A stretch of 52,308 bases of DNA, from the NCBI RefSeq assembly GCF_000311785.1, contig NZ_HE978536.1, forward strand, positions 1-52,308. The letters are read 5' to 3'. The notes beneath the pieces were generated by a model. The model worked only from the letters and a program-made list of their open reading frames with translations. It searched no databases and had not been told where the DNA came from. The DNA is from Brevibacillus massiliensis. Lineage in GTDB: Bacteria > Bacillota > Bacilli > Brevibacillales > Brevibacillaceae. Below, one piece after another: positions 1-7,347 of the stretch. Made by a program: the position numbers and the translations under genes. Numbering within the stretch: position 1 is the first letter of the stretch; every line of letters begins with the position of its first letter.

Positions 1-1583
1 GTTTTTAACCCCAGCGAGCTTTCATGGAACCTGATATCCGGGTATTTATCCTGTGCCATGCGCAGCTGGTATTCGCTTTCGAACAGCATCACCGGCCGCC
101 CGTAGCGATCCCGAACCGTCTGGCTGCGCTTTTGCAAGGTGTCAAGCGTCGCTTTGTCGCCCTCGATCCAGCGGGCGATCTGATACGGCATACGCTGCAG
201 CATGATGTCAACGCCGTATTCCGCCTTCAGACGGTACTCCAGGACTTCAAACTGCAGCACTCCGACTACGCCGATAATCAGCTCTTCCATCGGGTAGGTG
301 CGGAACAATTGTACCGTCCCCTCCTCCGTCAACTGCATGATCCCCTTTTGAAACTGCTTGTGCTTCATCGCGTCCTTCACCGTTATCTTGGAAAAGAACT
401 CCGGCGAGAAGTGCGGCATCTCTTCATACTCGAAAGCGCCGCCGACGCATAGGGTATCACCGATCTGGAAGATGCCGGGATCAAACAGTCCGATCACGTC
501 GCCTGCGTATGACTGCTCGACGATTTCCCGATCCTGGGCCATAAACTGCAGCGGCTGGGCCAGTTTGATGTCCCGCCCCAGGCGGACGTGCCGGACGGTC
601 ATGCCCCGTTCAAAACGCCCCGAGCAAATCCGCAAAAACGCCACCCTGTCCCGATGCGCCGGATTCATGTTGGCCTGGATTTTAAAGATAAATCCGGAGA
701 AGGCCTCCTCATACGGGTCGATCGGACCGATCGTGCTTTTCTTCGCAGACGGCGGCGGAGCCATTTGCAGGAAGTTTTCCAAAAAGGTCTGCACCCCGAA
801 GTTGTTGATCGCGCTGCCGAAAAAGACGGGCGTCAATTCGCCTTTGGCGATCAGCTCGGGATCGAACGGGTCACCTGCCACGTCCAACAGGGACAGCTCA
901 TCGGCAAGCTGCTGTCCCAAAGCACTGCCCACGCGAGTGCTGATCAGCGAGTCGTCCGGACCGCTCACCTGAACAAAGGAAATCTCCTCGTGATCGCTTC
1001 CCTCTGTATACAATTCCACCCTTGACTTCTGCCGGTCGTAAATGCCGCACAGCGAACTGCCCATGCCAATCGGCCAGTTCATCGGATACGAACGAATCCC
1101 CAGCACCCGCTCGATCTCTTCCAAGAGTTCAAACGGATCCTTCCCGTGCCGGTCCAGTTTATTGATAAACGTAAAAATGGGAATTCCCCGCATGCGGCAG
1201 ACTTTAAACAGCTTGATCGTCTGCGCCTCCACCCCCTTGGCTGCGTCGATGATCATGACTGCCGCGTCAGCAGCCGTCAAGGTGCGGTAGGTATCCTCAC
1301 TAAAATCCTGGTGACCAGGCGTGTCGAGAATGTTGATGTGGTGTCCCTTGTACTCAAACTCCATGGCGCTGGAGGTAACGGAAATTCCCCGCTTTTTCTC
1401 AATTTCCATCCAGTCTGAGGTGGCATGCTTGGAGTTTTTTCTGCCTTTGACCACCCCAGCCTCACGGATGGCTCCGCCGTAGTAGAGCAATTTTTCGGTC
1501 ATCGTCGTCTTCCCGGCATCCGGGTGGGAAATAATCGCAAATGTCCTTCGTCTGGCTATCTCTTGTGCAATTGCTTGGTCCAT
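1..1583 (-). CDS. prfC: Peptide chain release factor 3 (3' end cut off by window edge)
   Basis: Class II release factor GTPase that recycles RF1/RF2 from the ribosome after peptide release. The reverse strand reads an EF-G-type G domain: SHPDAGKTT P-loop near residue 15, DTPGHQDF switch II, and NKLD for guanine binding. These are followed by the beta-barrel and RF3 C-terminal domains. 527 codons are visible without a stop; the family is about 525-530 residues, so only a few residues are missing. Two in-frame ATGs lie close together. The one at 1583 is chosen because the AAGGAG at 1592-1597 sits 8 nt ahead of it but only 2 nt ahead of the ATG at 1589. The gene stands alone, back to back with the transposon gene. 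Family assignment is firm. Confidence 0.93.
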   Translation of the reverse strand, partial: MDQAIAQEIARRRTFAIISHPDAGKTTMTEKLLYYGGAIREAGVVKGRKNSKHATSDWMEIEKKRGISVTSSAMEFEYKGHHINILDTPGHQDFSEDTYRTLTAADAAVMIIDAAKGVEAQTIKLFKVCRMRGIPIFTFINKLDRHGKDPFELLEEIERVLGIRSYPMNWPIGMGSSLCGIYDRQKSRVELYTEGSDHEEISFVQVSGPDDSLISTRVGSALGQQLADELSLLDVAGDPFDPELIAKGELTPVFFGSAINNFGVQTFLENFLQMAPPPSAKKSTIGPIDPYEEAFSGFIFKIQANMNPAHRDRVAFLRICSGRFERGMTVRHVRLGRDIKLAQPLQFMAQDREIVEQSYAGDVIGLFDPGIFQIGDTLCVGGAFEYEEMPHFSPEFFSKITVKDAMKHKQFQKGIMQLTEEGTVQLFRTYPMEELIIGVVGVLQFEVLEYRLKAEYGVDIMLQRMPYQIARWIEGDKATLDTLQKRSQTVRDRYGRPVMLFESEYQLRMAQDKYPDIRFHESSLGLK

Positions 1584-1773
1584 ATCCATTTCTCCTTACA
1601 AGTGTGACTAAATCTATCATGCCGAGGCCTCCTTCTTCAAGTGCCTCAAAAAACAAAGGGGGGAGGGCAATCGGTGACATCTTGGGCATATTTTCGAAAT
1701 CCCGGCTTGCTTAGCGATCCGTGCAGATGGTAAAAAGCCCTTCCACTTTCATACAAAATTTGTTAGAATTATA

Positions 1774-1787
1774 GGAACATACGTTTG
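1774..1787 (+). promoter_or_regulatory. LexA (SOS) box-like site ahead of tnpB
   Basis: GGAACATACGTTTG agrees with the Bacillus LexA consensus CGAACRNRYGTTYG at most positions, including the GAAC and GTT half-site cores. It lies 19 nt upstream of the tnpB ATG and just before a strong Shine-Dalgarno (AAGGGAGG, 1792-1799). A TAGAAT hexamer at 1764-1769 could be the -10. Function is inferred; the motif could also be part of the element's left end. Confidence 0.4.
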
Positions 1788-1806
1788 CGAGAAGGGAGGT
1801 GGAATC

Positions 1807-3258
1807 ATGCCGGATCAATATTACAAAACGTTTCAAATCTGCATCAAGAAAGGACATCGCTTATTTCCTTATTGTAAACAGATGTGTCAAAATGCCAAGC
1901 ATTTATATAACACCACCAATTTTTATATCCGTCAAGTATACACCGCATTCCGGCAACAAAAATCTCTGCAACCTCTGCAGCAAGAAGTACTGAATACGAT
2001 GCAACAATATATCGAAGCAATGAACGAACGGCAACGTCAGGCTTATTGGTCGAGAGTTACAAAGGAACAGCAAAAACCCGTGGAACAGCGTAAAGAGATT
2101 CGATGCAACGAATTTGTCCTGCCGTCTGAAGAGAGTCCTTATGTAGACTACCATTTTTTAGACAGCCTATTTAAAATCTCAGAACAAAAGGATTATCGTT
2201 CCCTTCCAACACAAAGCAGCCAATGGGTCATCAAGCGTGTATTTCAAAATTGGAAATCCTTCTTTGCGAGCATCAAAGACTTTCGGCAACATCCCGAAAA
2301 GTATTCCGGAAAACCCCGTATTCCGACATACAGTCGCGCAAAGGAAAAGGAAATCCTGTTTACGAATCAAGATTGTGCCATAAGAGAAGGGAAGTTTCTT
2401 AAATTCCCGAAAACAAGTCAGCGACTTAACATCGGTAAGCTTGGGTACACCGGCGGGAAGTTGAGACAGGTACGAGTTATTCCAAAGTATGGGCAATATG
2501 TCGTCGAATTGATCTTTGCCTGCCCGTTTGAAACCAAGATGACGGAAAAAGACAAGTACATGGCGATTGACTTAGGCATTGATAATCTTGCAACCATCGT
2601 TACCACAACGGGGTCGCGTCCGGTGTTGGTGAAGGGCAAGCATATCAAGTCGATCAATCAGTATTACAACAAAAGGAAAGCTCATTATCTGGGCATCCTC
2701 CGTCAAGGAAAGCAAACGAAAGAAGGGCAGCATACCTCCAAGCGATTGGAGCGATTGCATCACATTCGGTATTTCAAAATCAAAGACCTGTTTCACAAGG
2801 CGAGCTACCAGATTGTCCAACTTGCTGCCCGGCAAAACATCGGGACGATCATCATCGGGCATAATCCGGGCTGGAAACAGGAAGCCAACATCGGCAAAAG
2901 AAACAACCAGTCCTTTTGTCATCTCCCCCATCATATGTTGACCTGTATGATCCAATATAAAGCAGCCCAGCAGGGGATTGACGTGCAATTCACAGAAGAA
3001 GCCTATACCTCAAAAGCTAGTTTTCTGGACCGCGATCCCCTACCCTCCTATGAACAAGGAATTACGCAACGGTTCTCTGGAAAACGGATCAAGCGCGGCC
3101 TATATAAGAGTAGGAAAGGCTTGATCAATGCCGATGTAAACGGTGCAGCCAATATCCTGCGAAAAGTAGTCCCAGCGGCTTCGGCTCATGGGATAGAGGG
3201 GTTGGACGGTAGTCAGTCCGTCAACGTGCGGGCTCCACTGGTGCTTCGCATTTGGTAG
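1807..3258 (+). CDS. tnpB: TnpB-family RNA-guided nuclease, variant active site
   Basis: 483 residues, IS605 OrfB/TnpB family: RuvC-like nucleases guided by an RNA made from the element's right end. RuvC-I is AIDLGID (Asp255) and RuvC-III is NADVNGAANI (Asp443). The usual RuvC-II 'IEDL' glutamate is absent; the matching strand reads IIIGHNPGWKQ with Gly351. Glutamates 397/398 just before YTSKASF are candidates for a displaced catalytic Glu. The usual CxxC...CxxC zinc finger between YTSK and RuvC-III is also missing. The G.N..WKQ and YTSKASFLD motifs recur in one branch of this family, so the change is probably lineage-specific, not decay. The ORF is intact with a good ribosome binding site. 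Whether it is active cannot be read from the sequence. Confidence 0.88.
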   Translation: MPDQYYKTFQICIKKGHRLFPYCKQMCQNAKHLYNTTNFYIRQVYTAFRQQKSLQPLQQEVLNTMQQYIEAMNERQRQAYWSRVTKEQQKPVEQRKEIRCNEFVLPSEESPYVDYHFLDSLFKISEQKDYRSLPTQSSQWVIKRVFQNWKSFFASIKDFRQHPEKYSGKPRIPTYSRAKEKEILFTNQDCAIREGKFLKFPKTSQRLNIGKLGYTGGKLRQVRVIPKYGQYVVELIFACPFETKMTEKDKYMAIDLGIDNLATIVTTTGSRPVLVKGKHIKSINQYYNKRKAHYLGILRQGKQTKEGQHTSKRLERLHHIRYFKIKDLFHKASYQIVQLAARQNIGTIIIGHNPGWKQEANIGKRNNQSFCHLPHHMLTCMIQYKAAQQGIDVQFTEEAYTSKASFLDRDPLPSYEQGITQRFSGKRIKRGLYKSRKGLINADVNGAANILRKVVPAASAHGIEGLDGSQSVNVRAPLVLRIW

Positions 3259-3280
3259 TTTACGATTGATACACCAGAAA

Positions 3281-3320
3281 CCCCCACTTCAACTAGATCC
3301 TAGTGATGGTAAGTGGCGGG
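3281..3320 (+). other. Right-end hairpin of the tnpB element (guide-RNA 3' structure)
   Basis: Nested stems follow the tnpB stop by about 20 nt. The outer stem is CCACTT (3284-3289) with AAGTGG (3311-3316), extended by CCC/GGG across one bulged C. The inner stem is ACTAG/CTAGT around ATC (3292-3304). In TnpB elements this region is both the transposon end and the 3' scaffold of the omega/reRNA, with the guide read from the flanking host DNA beyond about 3322. The role is inferred from family knowledge. Confidence 0.55.
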
Positions 3321-3390
3321 AGTAATCATACAGACAATCCCGTGCATGCGAAAGCAGGAATCCGCGACCCGCCTTAGCTGGTATTTTCTG

Positions 3391-3399
3391 TGTTATAAT
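3391..3399 (+). promoter_or_regulatory. Extended -10 promoter for the M32 carboxypeptidase
   Basis: TGTTATAAT matches the extended -10 motif TGnTATAAT. No convincing -35 lies 17 nt upstream, which fits an extended -10 promoter. It is 43 nt before the start codon of the carboxypeptidase. Confidence 0.5.
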
Positions 3400-3441
3400 A
3401 ACCTTGATCAAAATTTTTTAATAAGGAGGACTCCCCACCTC

Positions 3442-4953
3442 ATGAGTCAGGACAAACTCGTAAGCGATTTTCGCAACTACGTCAAAAAGCTGGTCAGTTA
3501 CAATCAAGCTTTGGCCGTACTGGGTTGGGATTTGCGGACGAAGGCACCGCGCAAGGGAGCACACGCCCGTTCGGAAGTGATCGGCGTTCTCTCCGGCGAG
3601 CAGTTCAAACTGGCCACTTCCCGGGAGTACGAGGAGTACCTCACCGCGCTTAGCGAACCGGACCGGTTGGCCTCGCTTGATCCGGTCACTCGCAAGACCG
3701 TGCTTGAAGGCAAGAAGGAATTTGAGCGCAGCAAAAAACTGCCGCCGGAGAAGTACCAGGAATTCGTCATCACCACGACACAAGCCGAGACAATGTGGGA
3801 GGATGCCCGCAAAAACAACGATTTTGCCAGCTTTCGCCCGTATCTGGAGAAAATCGTCAAGCTGCAGTTGGAATTCATCGACTACTGGGGGCACAGCGGG
3901 GTCAAGTACGACACCTTGCTGGATATGTACGAACCAGGGATGACAACCGCACAGCTGGATGAGATGTTCGGCAAGCTGCGTGAAAAAACCGTTCCACTGG
4001 TGCAGGCGATCGCCGAATCGCCGAACAAGCCAGACACCGGATTTCTCACCAGGCCGTACGATATCGCCCGCCAAGAAGCCTTCAGCCGCTACGTGCTGGA
4101 AAAGATCGGATACGATTTCGCGGCCGGCAGAATCGACATCAGCGCTCATCCGTTTTGCACCAGCTTTGCGCCGGGTGACGTACGGATCACAACCAAGTAC
4201 GATCCAAACGACTTCCGTGTCGCCTTCTTCAGCTGCACGCACGAAGCGGGCCACGCCATCTACGAGCAGAACATCAATCCCGACTTGTTCGGCACCCTGC
4301 TCTGTGACGGCACCTCTATGGGGATTCACGAGTCCCAATCCCGTTTCTGGGAGAATATTGTATGCCGCAGCCTGCCGTTTTGGCAGCACTTCTTCGGCGA
4401 TCTGGCCAAACAGTTTCCGGATCAACTGGCAGGGGTTCAAGCGGAAGACTTCTACCGCGCCGTCAACTACGTTCAGCCCTCGCTCATTCGCATTGAGGCG
4501 GATGAAGTTACATACAACCTGCACATCATGATCCGCTACGAGATTGAGAAAGGATTGATCAACGAGACGATGGAGGTCGGTGACCTGCCCCGCATCTGGA
4601 ACGAAAAAATGAAAGAATACCTCGGCGTGGTGCCGCCAAACGACGCAGACGGGGTCTTGCAGGACGTTCACTGGTCAGGCGGCAGCTTCGGCTACTTCCC
4701 CACCTACTCGCTGGGCAATGTCTACGCCGCACAATTTGCCCACGCCATGAGGCAGCAAATTAGCGGCTTCGACGAGCTGATCGCGGGCGGCGAATTCGCA
4801 CCGATCCGCACCTGGTTGAAGGAGAACATCCATCAGTGGGGCAAAATGAAGAGCCCTTCGGAGTTGGTGCACGACATCACCGGCGAAGCGATGAACGCTG
4901 ACTATCTCGTCCAATACTTGGAGAAAAAGGTGAAAGATGTATATCAATTGTAG
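3442..4953 (+). CDS. M32 family metallocarboxypeptidase
   Basis: Cytosolic zinc carboxypeptidase of the Taq carboxypeptidase 1 family, which removes residues from peptide C-termini with broad specificity. It has 503 residues, normal for the family. The zinc motif HEAGH is at residues 267-271, followed by HESQSR at 296-301, the conserved segment carrying the next ligand, with GTSMG just before it. No signal peptide. The ATG at 3442 is chosen over longer in-frame starts because AAGGAGGA at 3423-3430 precedes it by 11 nt and the homologous region starts here. It is monocistronic, between an extended -10 promoter and a terminator-like hairpin. Confidence 0.92.
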   Translation: MSQDKLVSDFRNYVKKLVSYNQALAVLGWDLRTKAPRKGAHARSEVIGVLSGEQFKLATSREYEEYLTALSEPDRLASLDPVTRKTVLEGKKEFERSKKLPPEKYQEFVITTTQAETMWEDARKNNDFASFRPYLEKIVKLQLEFIDYWGHSGVKYDTLLDMYEPGMTTAQLDEMFGKLREKTVPLVQAIAESPNKPDTGFLTRPYDIARQEAFSRYVLEKIGYDFAAGRIDISAHPFCTSFAPGDVRITTKYDPNDFRVAFFSCTHEAGHAIYEQNINPDLFGTLLCDGTSMGIHESQSRFWENIVCRSLPFWQHFFGDLAKQFPDQLAGVQAEDFYRAVNYVQPSLIRIEADEVTYNLHIMIRYEIEKGLINETMEVGDLPRIWNEKMKEYLGVVPPNDADGVLQDVHWSGGSFGYFPTYSLGNVYAAQFAHAMRQQISGFDELIAGGEFAPIRTWLKENIHQWGKMKSPSELVHDITGEAMNADYLVQYLEKKVKDVYQL

Positions 4954-4971
4954 ATAGGACGTTCGGCTCAA

Positions 4972-5002
4972 AAGGCAAGCCTTCTTTCAAGAGGCTTGCC
5001 TT
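4972..5002 (+). terminator. Hairpin after the carboxypeptidase gene
   Basis: Perfect 10-bp stem AAGGCAAGCC/GGCTTGCCTT with an 11-nt loop, 19 nt past the stop. Only a weak T-run follows, so termination efficiency is uncertain. From here to about 5280 I see no gene. Confidence 0.55.
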
Positions 5003-5280
5003 CATGCTGTAGTGGAAACGATACCCCCAAGCCCCCCTTCGTCATCCCTCTTCATTCTAAGCAGTCACCCTGAGCCGTGATAGAACTCCGCTATCATTCG
5101 AACCGAGCCTTTCAGAGCTTCTCTTGTTGTGACGCTGCATGTCGGCGGTCGCGACCCACATGCGGCCCTAACAGATGGTTATCTGAAGCGATTTTTTGTC
5201 ACCTGGATTTCTATCCGTTTCCTTTTCTTTTCACCTCGCATCTTTTATATGAAATCCTTATCGAAAGCGGGGTGATTGAT

Positions 5281-5511
5281 TTGGCTCGCCTAAGAACGGA
5301 TATCGTCGTGATCGAGTTCAGACGCGTTGTCAGGGCCGGCGTGCGGCTGAGAATTATCCAAGCTGTTCGCGTAATCGGCAGCGCTTTTCCGTGCAGACGA
5401 TTTTTAATGATCGGCAATCGCGTGGGTCCGGCACAGCGCTGTCTGCTTGCTAACGGATTTCGTCTCGTCGTATCTAGCCGAAATGTCCTGATCTTCGTAC
5501 GCAGGAGGTAA
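5281..5511 (+). CDS. Possible small basic protein, unknown
   Basis: A 76-residue reading frame beginning with TTG, 7 nt after a GGGGTGA Shine-Dalgarno-like run, and closed shortly before a strong terminator hairpin. The product is rich in Arg and Val (about 13 Arg), ends in RRR, and has two short hydrophobic stretches. I recognise no domain. Start signal and terminator support a gene, but amino-acid composition is unusual and a chance ORF cannot be excluded. Confidence 0.33.
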   Translation: MARLRTDIVVIEFRRVVRAGVRLRIIQAVRVIGSAFPCRRFLMIGNRVGPAQRCLLANGFRLVVSSRNVLIFVRRR

Positions 5512-5521
5512 ACAAAACGAA

Positions 5522-5545
5522 AGGTGACTCTCTGTGCTCAGAGGG
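5522..5545 (+). terminator. Rho-independent terminator
   Basis: AGGTGAC and CTCTG arms pair with CAGAG and GTCACCT around a short TGCT loop, followed by GTTTT. It ends the unit containing the doubtful 76-residue gene. Confidence 0.65.
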
Positions 5546-5615
5546 TCACCTGTTTTCCTAACAAATTCTTCAGAGGAGGATATCGTTCTCACAACAATCG
5601 AAGGAGGTATAGAGT

Positions 5616-5784
5616 TTGGCCAGATCCACTCGTGTCCTGTTAGGTTCAGTGGTTCGCCCGCATCCTTTCCCACATCCAGCAAGTGATGGAGCAGCAATCG
5701 GTGCTTCTGGCACAGATTGGAGCCAATACAGCTTCAGAGCCCCAGTCGGCGGATGCTTCAATCAGGCCTACAACTCCTCGATGA
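5616..5784 (+). pseudogene. Small frameshifted ORF, unknown
   Basis: A strong AAGGAGGT (5601-5608) precedes a TTG start at 5616 by 7 nt. The first frame gives MARSTRVLLG and then loses coding character. From about 5644 a neighbouring frame gives a plausible amphipathic helix (VQWFARILSHIQQVMEQQ), then a Ser/Ala/Pro-rich tail stopping at 5784. The two frames would join by a one-base frameshift near 5640. The product would be about 55 residues and overlaps the end of the convergent NAD(P)HX repair gene by 17 nt. Either a broken gene or a sequence error; identity unknown. Confidence 0.35.
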
Positions 5785-7303
5785 TATCCCCCGCCAAGAG
5801 CGAACCCTGGGCATGCCGTTTCGCCGCTGCTCTGTCACCAGCCGTCCCGTGCAGCCAGACACCCAGACAAGCGGCCTGGCTCGCCTTGAAGCCCTGTGCC
5901 GACAAACTTCCGATCATTCCAGCCAACACGTCGCCACTGCCCGCTGTGGCCATGCCGGGATTGCCCGTCGGATTGATATAGACCGCTCCATCAGGTGCAG
6001 CCACCACTGTCCCGGCTCCCTTTAACACCACAACTACCTGATGGCGAAGCGCGTAGCTTCTGGCTAACTCGATCCGGTTTTGCTGCACTTCCGCTGTGGT
6101 CACCCCGGCCAGCCTGGACATTTCCCCCGGATGAGGGGTGAGAATCACCCCGCCCCCTCTCCTTGGCCAAGCCGCGAAGTCGGCGTCGGCGAGCATGTTT
6201 AACGCGTCTGCATCCAGCACAAGCGGGCAATCGCTCTTCTCCCAGATCAGGCGCAGCCACTCGGTATCTCCACAGAAGCGGCCCAGTCCGGGACCGATCA
6301 CTGCCGCATCCCTGCCGGACAACAACTGCAGCAGGGTTTGAACGTTATGCCGGTCGTGTCCTGTTCCCGGTATGCCGGACAGCATTACCTCGGGGACTTG
6401 CCCGATAAGAGCGGGAAGCAAATCATCCGGCACCGCCCAGGTGACCAGCCCGCACCCTGCCCGCAGCGCCGCTTTGCTGCAGAGCAGGCCGGCTCCGCTC
6501 ATCTGCCGGCTGCCGGCGCAGACCAGCAGATGGCCATAGGTGCCCTTGTGGCTGTCCGGCTTCCTCGGCAGCGCCGGATCCAGTCCTAATTCCTCCCGAA
6601 ACAGCCGCTCTCCCAGCAAGTATGTATGGATGCCAAACTGTCGGGCAAGATCAGGCCAAATCCCGATCTGTCCCACCGCGATCTGTCCGGCGGCCCCTGT
6701 TCCGGGCTGCTGGACCAACCCCCGTTTGAGAAAAGCGAGCGCCACCGTGCGGGCTGCCCGGATACAAGGATCGTACACCCGTCCTGTATCCGGGTCAAGC
6801 CCGCTGGGAATGTCGACGGAGACGATCGGCAGCCCGCTCTCATTCGCTGCCCGGATCAGTTCGGCATACGAGCCGCGCGGCGCCCCTTTCGACCCTGTTC
6901 CGATCAGGGCGTCAACGATTCCGTCGTAATCGTGCCAATCAATCGGTGCAGTGCCGTACGTCAGGGTTGGCACCCCTAGACGGGATGCCACGTCGCGCTG
7001 AAAGCCGGCATCACCGCTCAACTGATCAGGCGGCACGGCGTAGATCACCGTCACTTCCATGCCGCTCTCGATCAGGTGCCTGGCCGCAACCAGGCCGTCT
7101 CCGCCGTTGTTTCCCTTGCCGGCGAGGACCGCCCAGCGGGGCGGACGGCCTGGACGAGACAGCCCTGACTCGCGGGAAAACCGCTCCACCTCACGGGCTA
7201 CCGCGGCCCCGGCGTTTTCCATCAGCACGATAGCGGGGATGCCAATCGCTTTGATAGCGTGTTCATCCAGCTTGCGCATTTCCTCAGCAGTCAATACGTA
7301 CAT
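5768..7303 (-). CDS. Bifunctional NAD(P)H-hydrate epimerase / ADP-dependent dehydratase
   Basis: Repairs damaged nicotinamide cofactors. The N-terminal YjeF_N domain (about 1-215) epimerises R- and S-NAD(P)HX; the C-terminal ribokinase-like domain (about 225-505) dehydrates S-NAD(P)HX using ADP. Visible motifs are GKGNNGGDG at 62-70, DIPSGLDPDTG, KGTYGHLLV, LDADALN, LTPHPGEM and the GSGD anion hole near the C-terminus. It is 511 residues, full length for the fused form (B. subtilis splits or fuses it as YxkO/Nnr types). The ATG at 7303 follows AAGGGAG by about 10 nt; a TTG 21 nt earlier lacks a good site. It is the third gene after metH and yitJ on the same strand, with a 44-nt gap, so probably co-transcribed. 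Confidence 0.92.
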   Translation of the reverse strand: MYVLTAEEMRKLDEHAIKAIGIPAIVLMENAGAAVAREVERFSRESGLSRPGRPPRWAVLAGKGNNGGDGLVAARHLIESGMEVTVIYAVPPDQLSGDAGFQRDVASRLGVPTLTYGTAPIDWHDYDGIVDALIGTGSKGAPRGSYAELIRAANESGLPIVSVDIPSGLDPDTGRVYDPCIRAARTVALAFLKRGLVQQPGTGAAGQIAVGQIGIWPDLARQFGIHTYLLGERLFREELGLDPALPRKPDSHKGTYGHLLVCAGSRQMSGAGLLCSKAALRAGCGLVTWAVPDDLLPALIGQVPEVMLSGIPGTGHDRHNVQTLLQLLSGRDAAVIGPGLGRFCGDTEWLRLIWEKSDCPLVLDADALNMLADADFAAWPRRGGGVILTPHPGEMSRLAGVTTAEVQQNRIELARSYALRHQVVVVLKGAGTVVAAPDGAVYINPTGNPGMATAGSGDVLAGMIGSLSAQGFKASQAACLGVWLHGTAGDRAAAKRHAQGSLLAGDIIEEL

Positions 7304-7347
7304 CTGAAAACGGCTCCCTTCCAAAAGGAGGTCAAAACAAGGCAGGC

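Larger units (their letters stand above)
1774..3322 (+). mobile_element. Solo tnpB element, IS200/IS605 superfamily (IS1341-like)
   Basis: One tnpB gene with a structured 3' tail and no tnpA nearby, the usual form of IS1341-like elements that depend on a transposase elsewhere in the genome. The gene is visibly richer in A+T than its neighbours, suggesting separate ancestry. It sits between prfC and the carboxypeptidase gene without breaking either. The left limit is set only at the first element-like signal and the right limit just past the terminal hairpin. Exact ends cannot be fixed without an empty site. Confidence 0.6.

Noticed and set aside
3418-4671. Long minus-strand ORF (417 codons) opposite the M32 carboxypeptidase
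   Set aside because: Mirror frame of a high-GC conserved gene; Val/Leu/Arg-rich pattern typical of shadows.
5077-5280. N-terminal extension of the small 76-residue ORF
   Set aside because: No ribosome site at 5077 and poor coding character; the TTG at 5281 is better supported.
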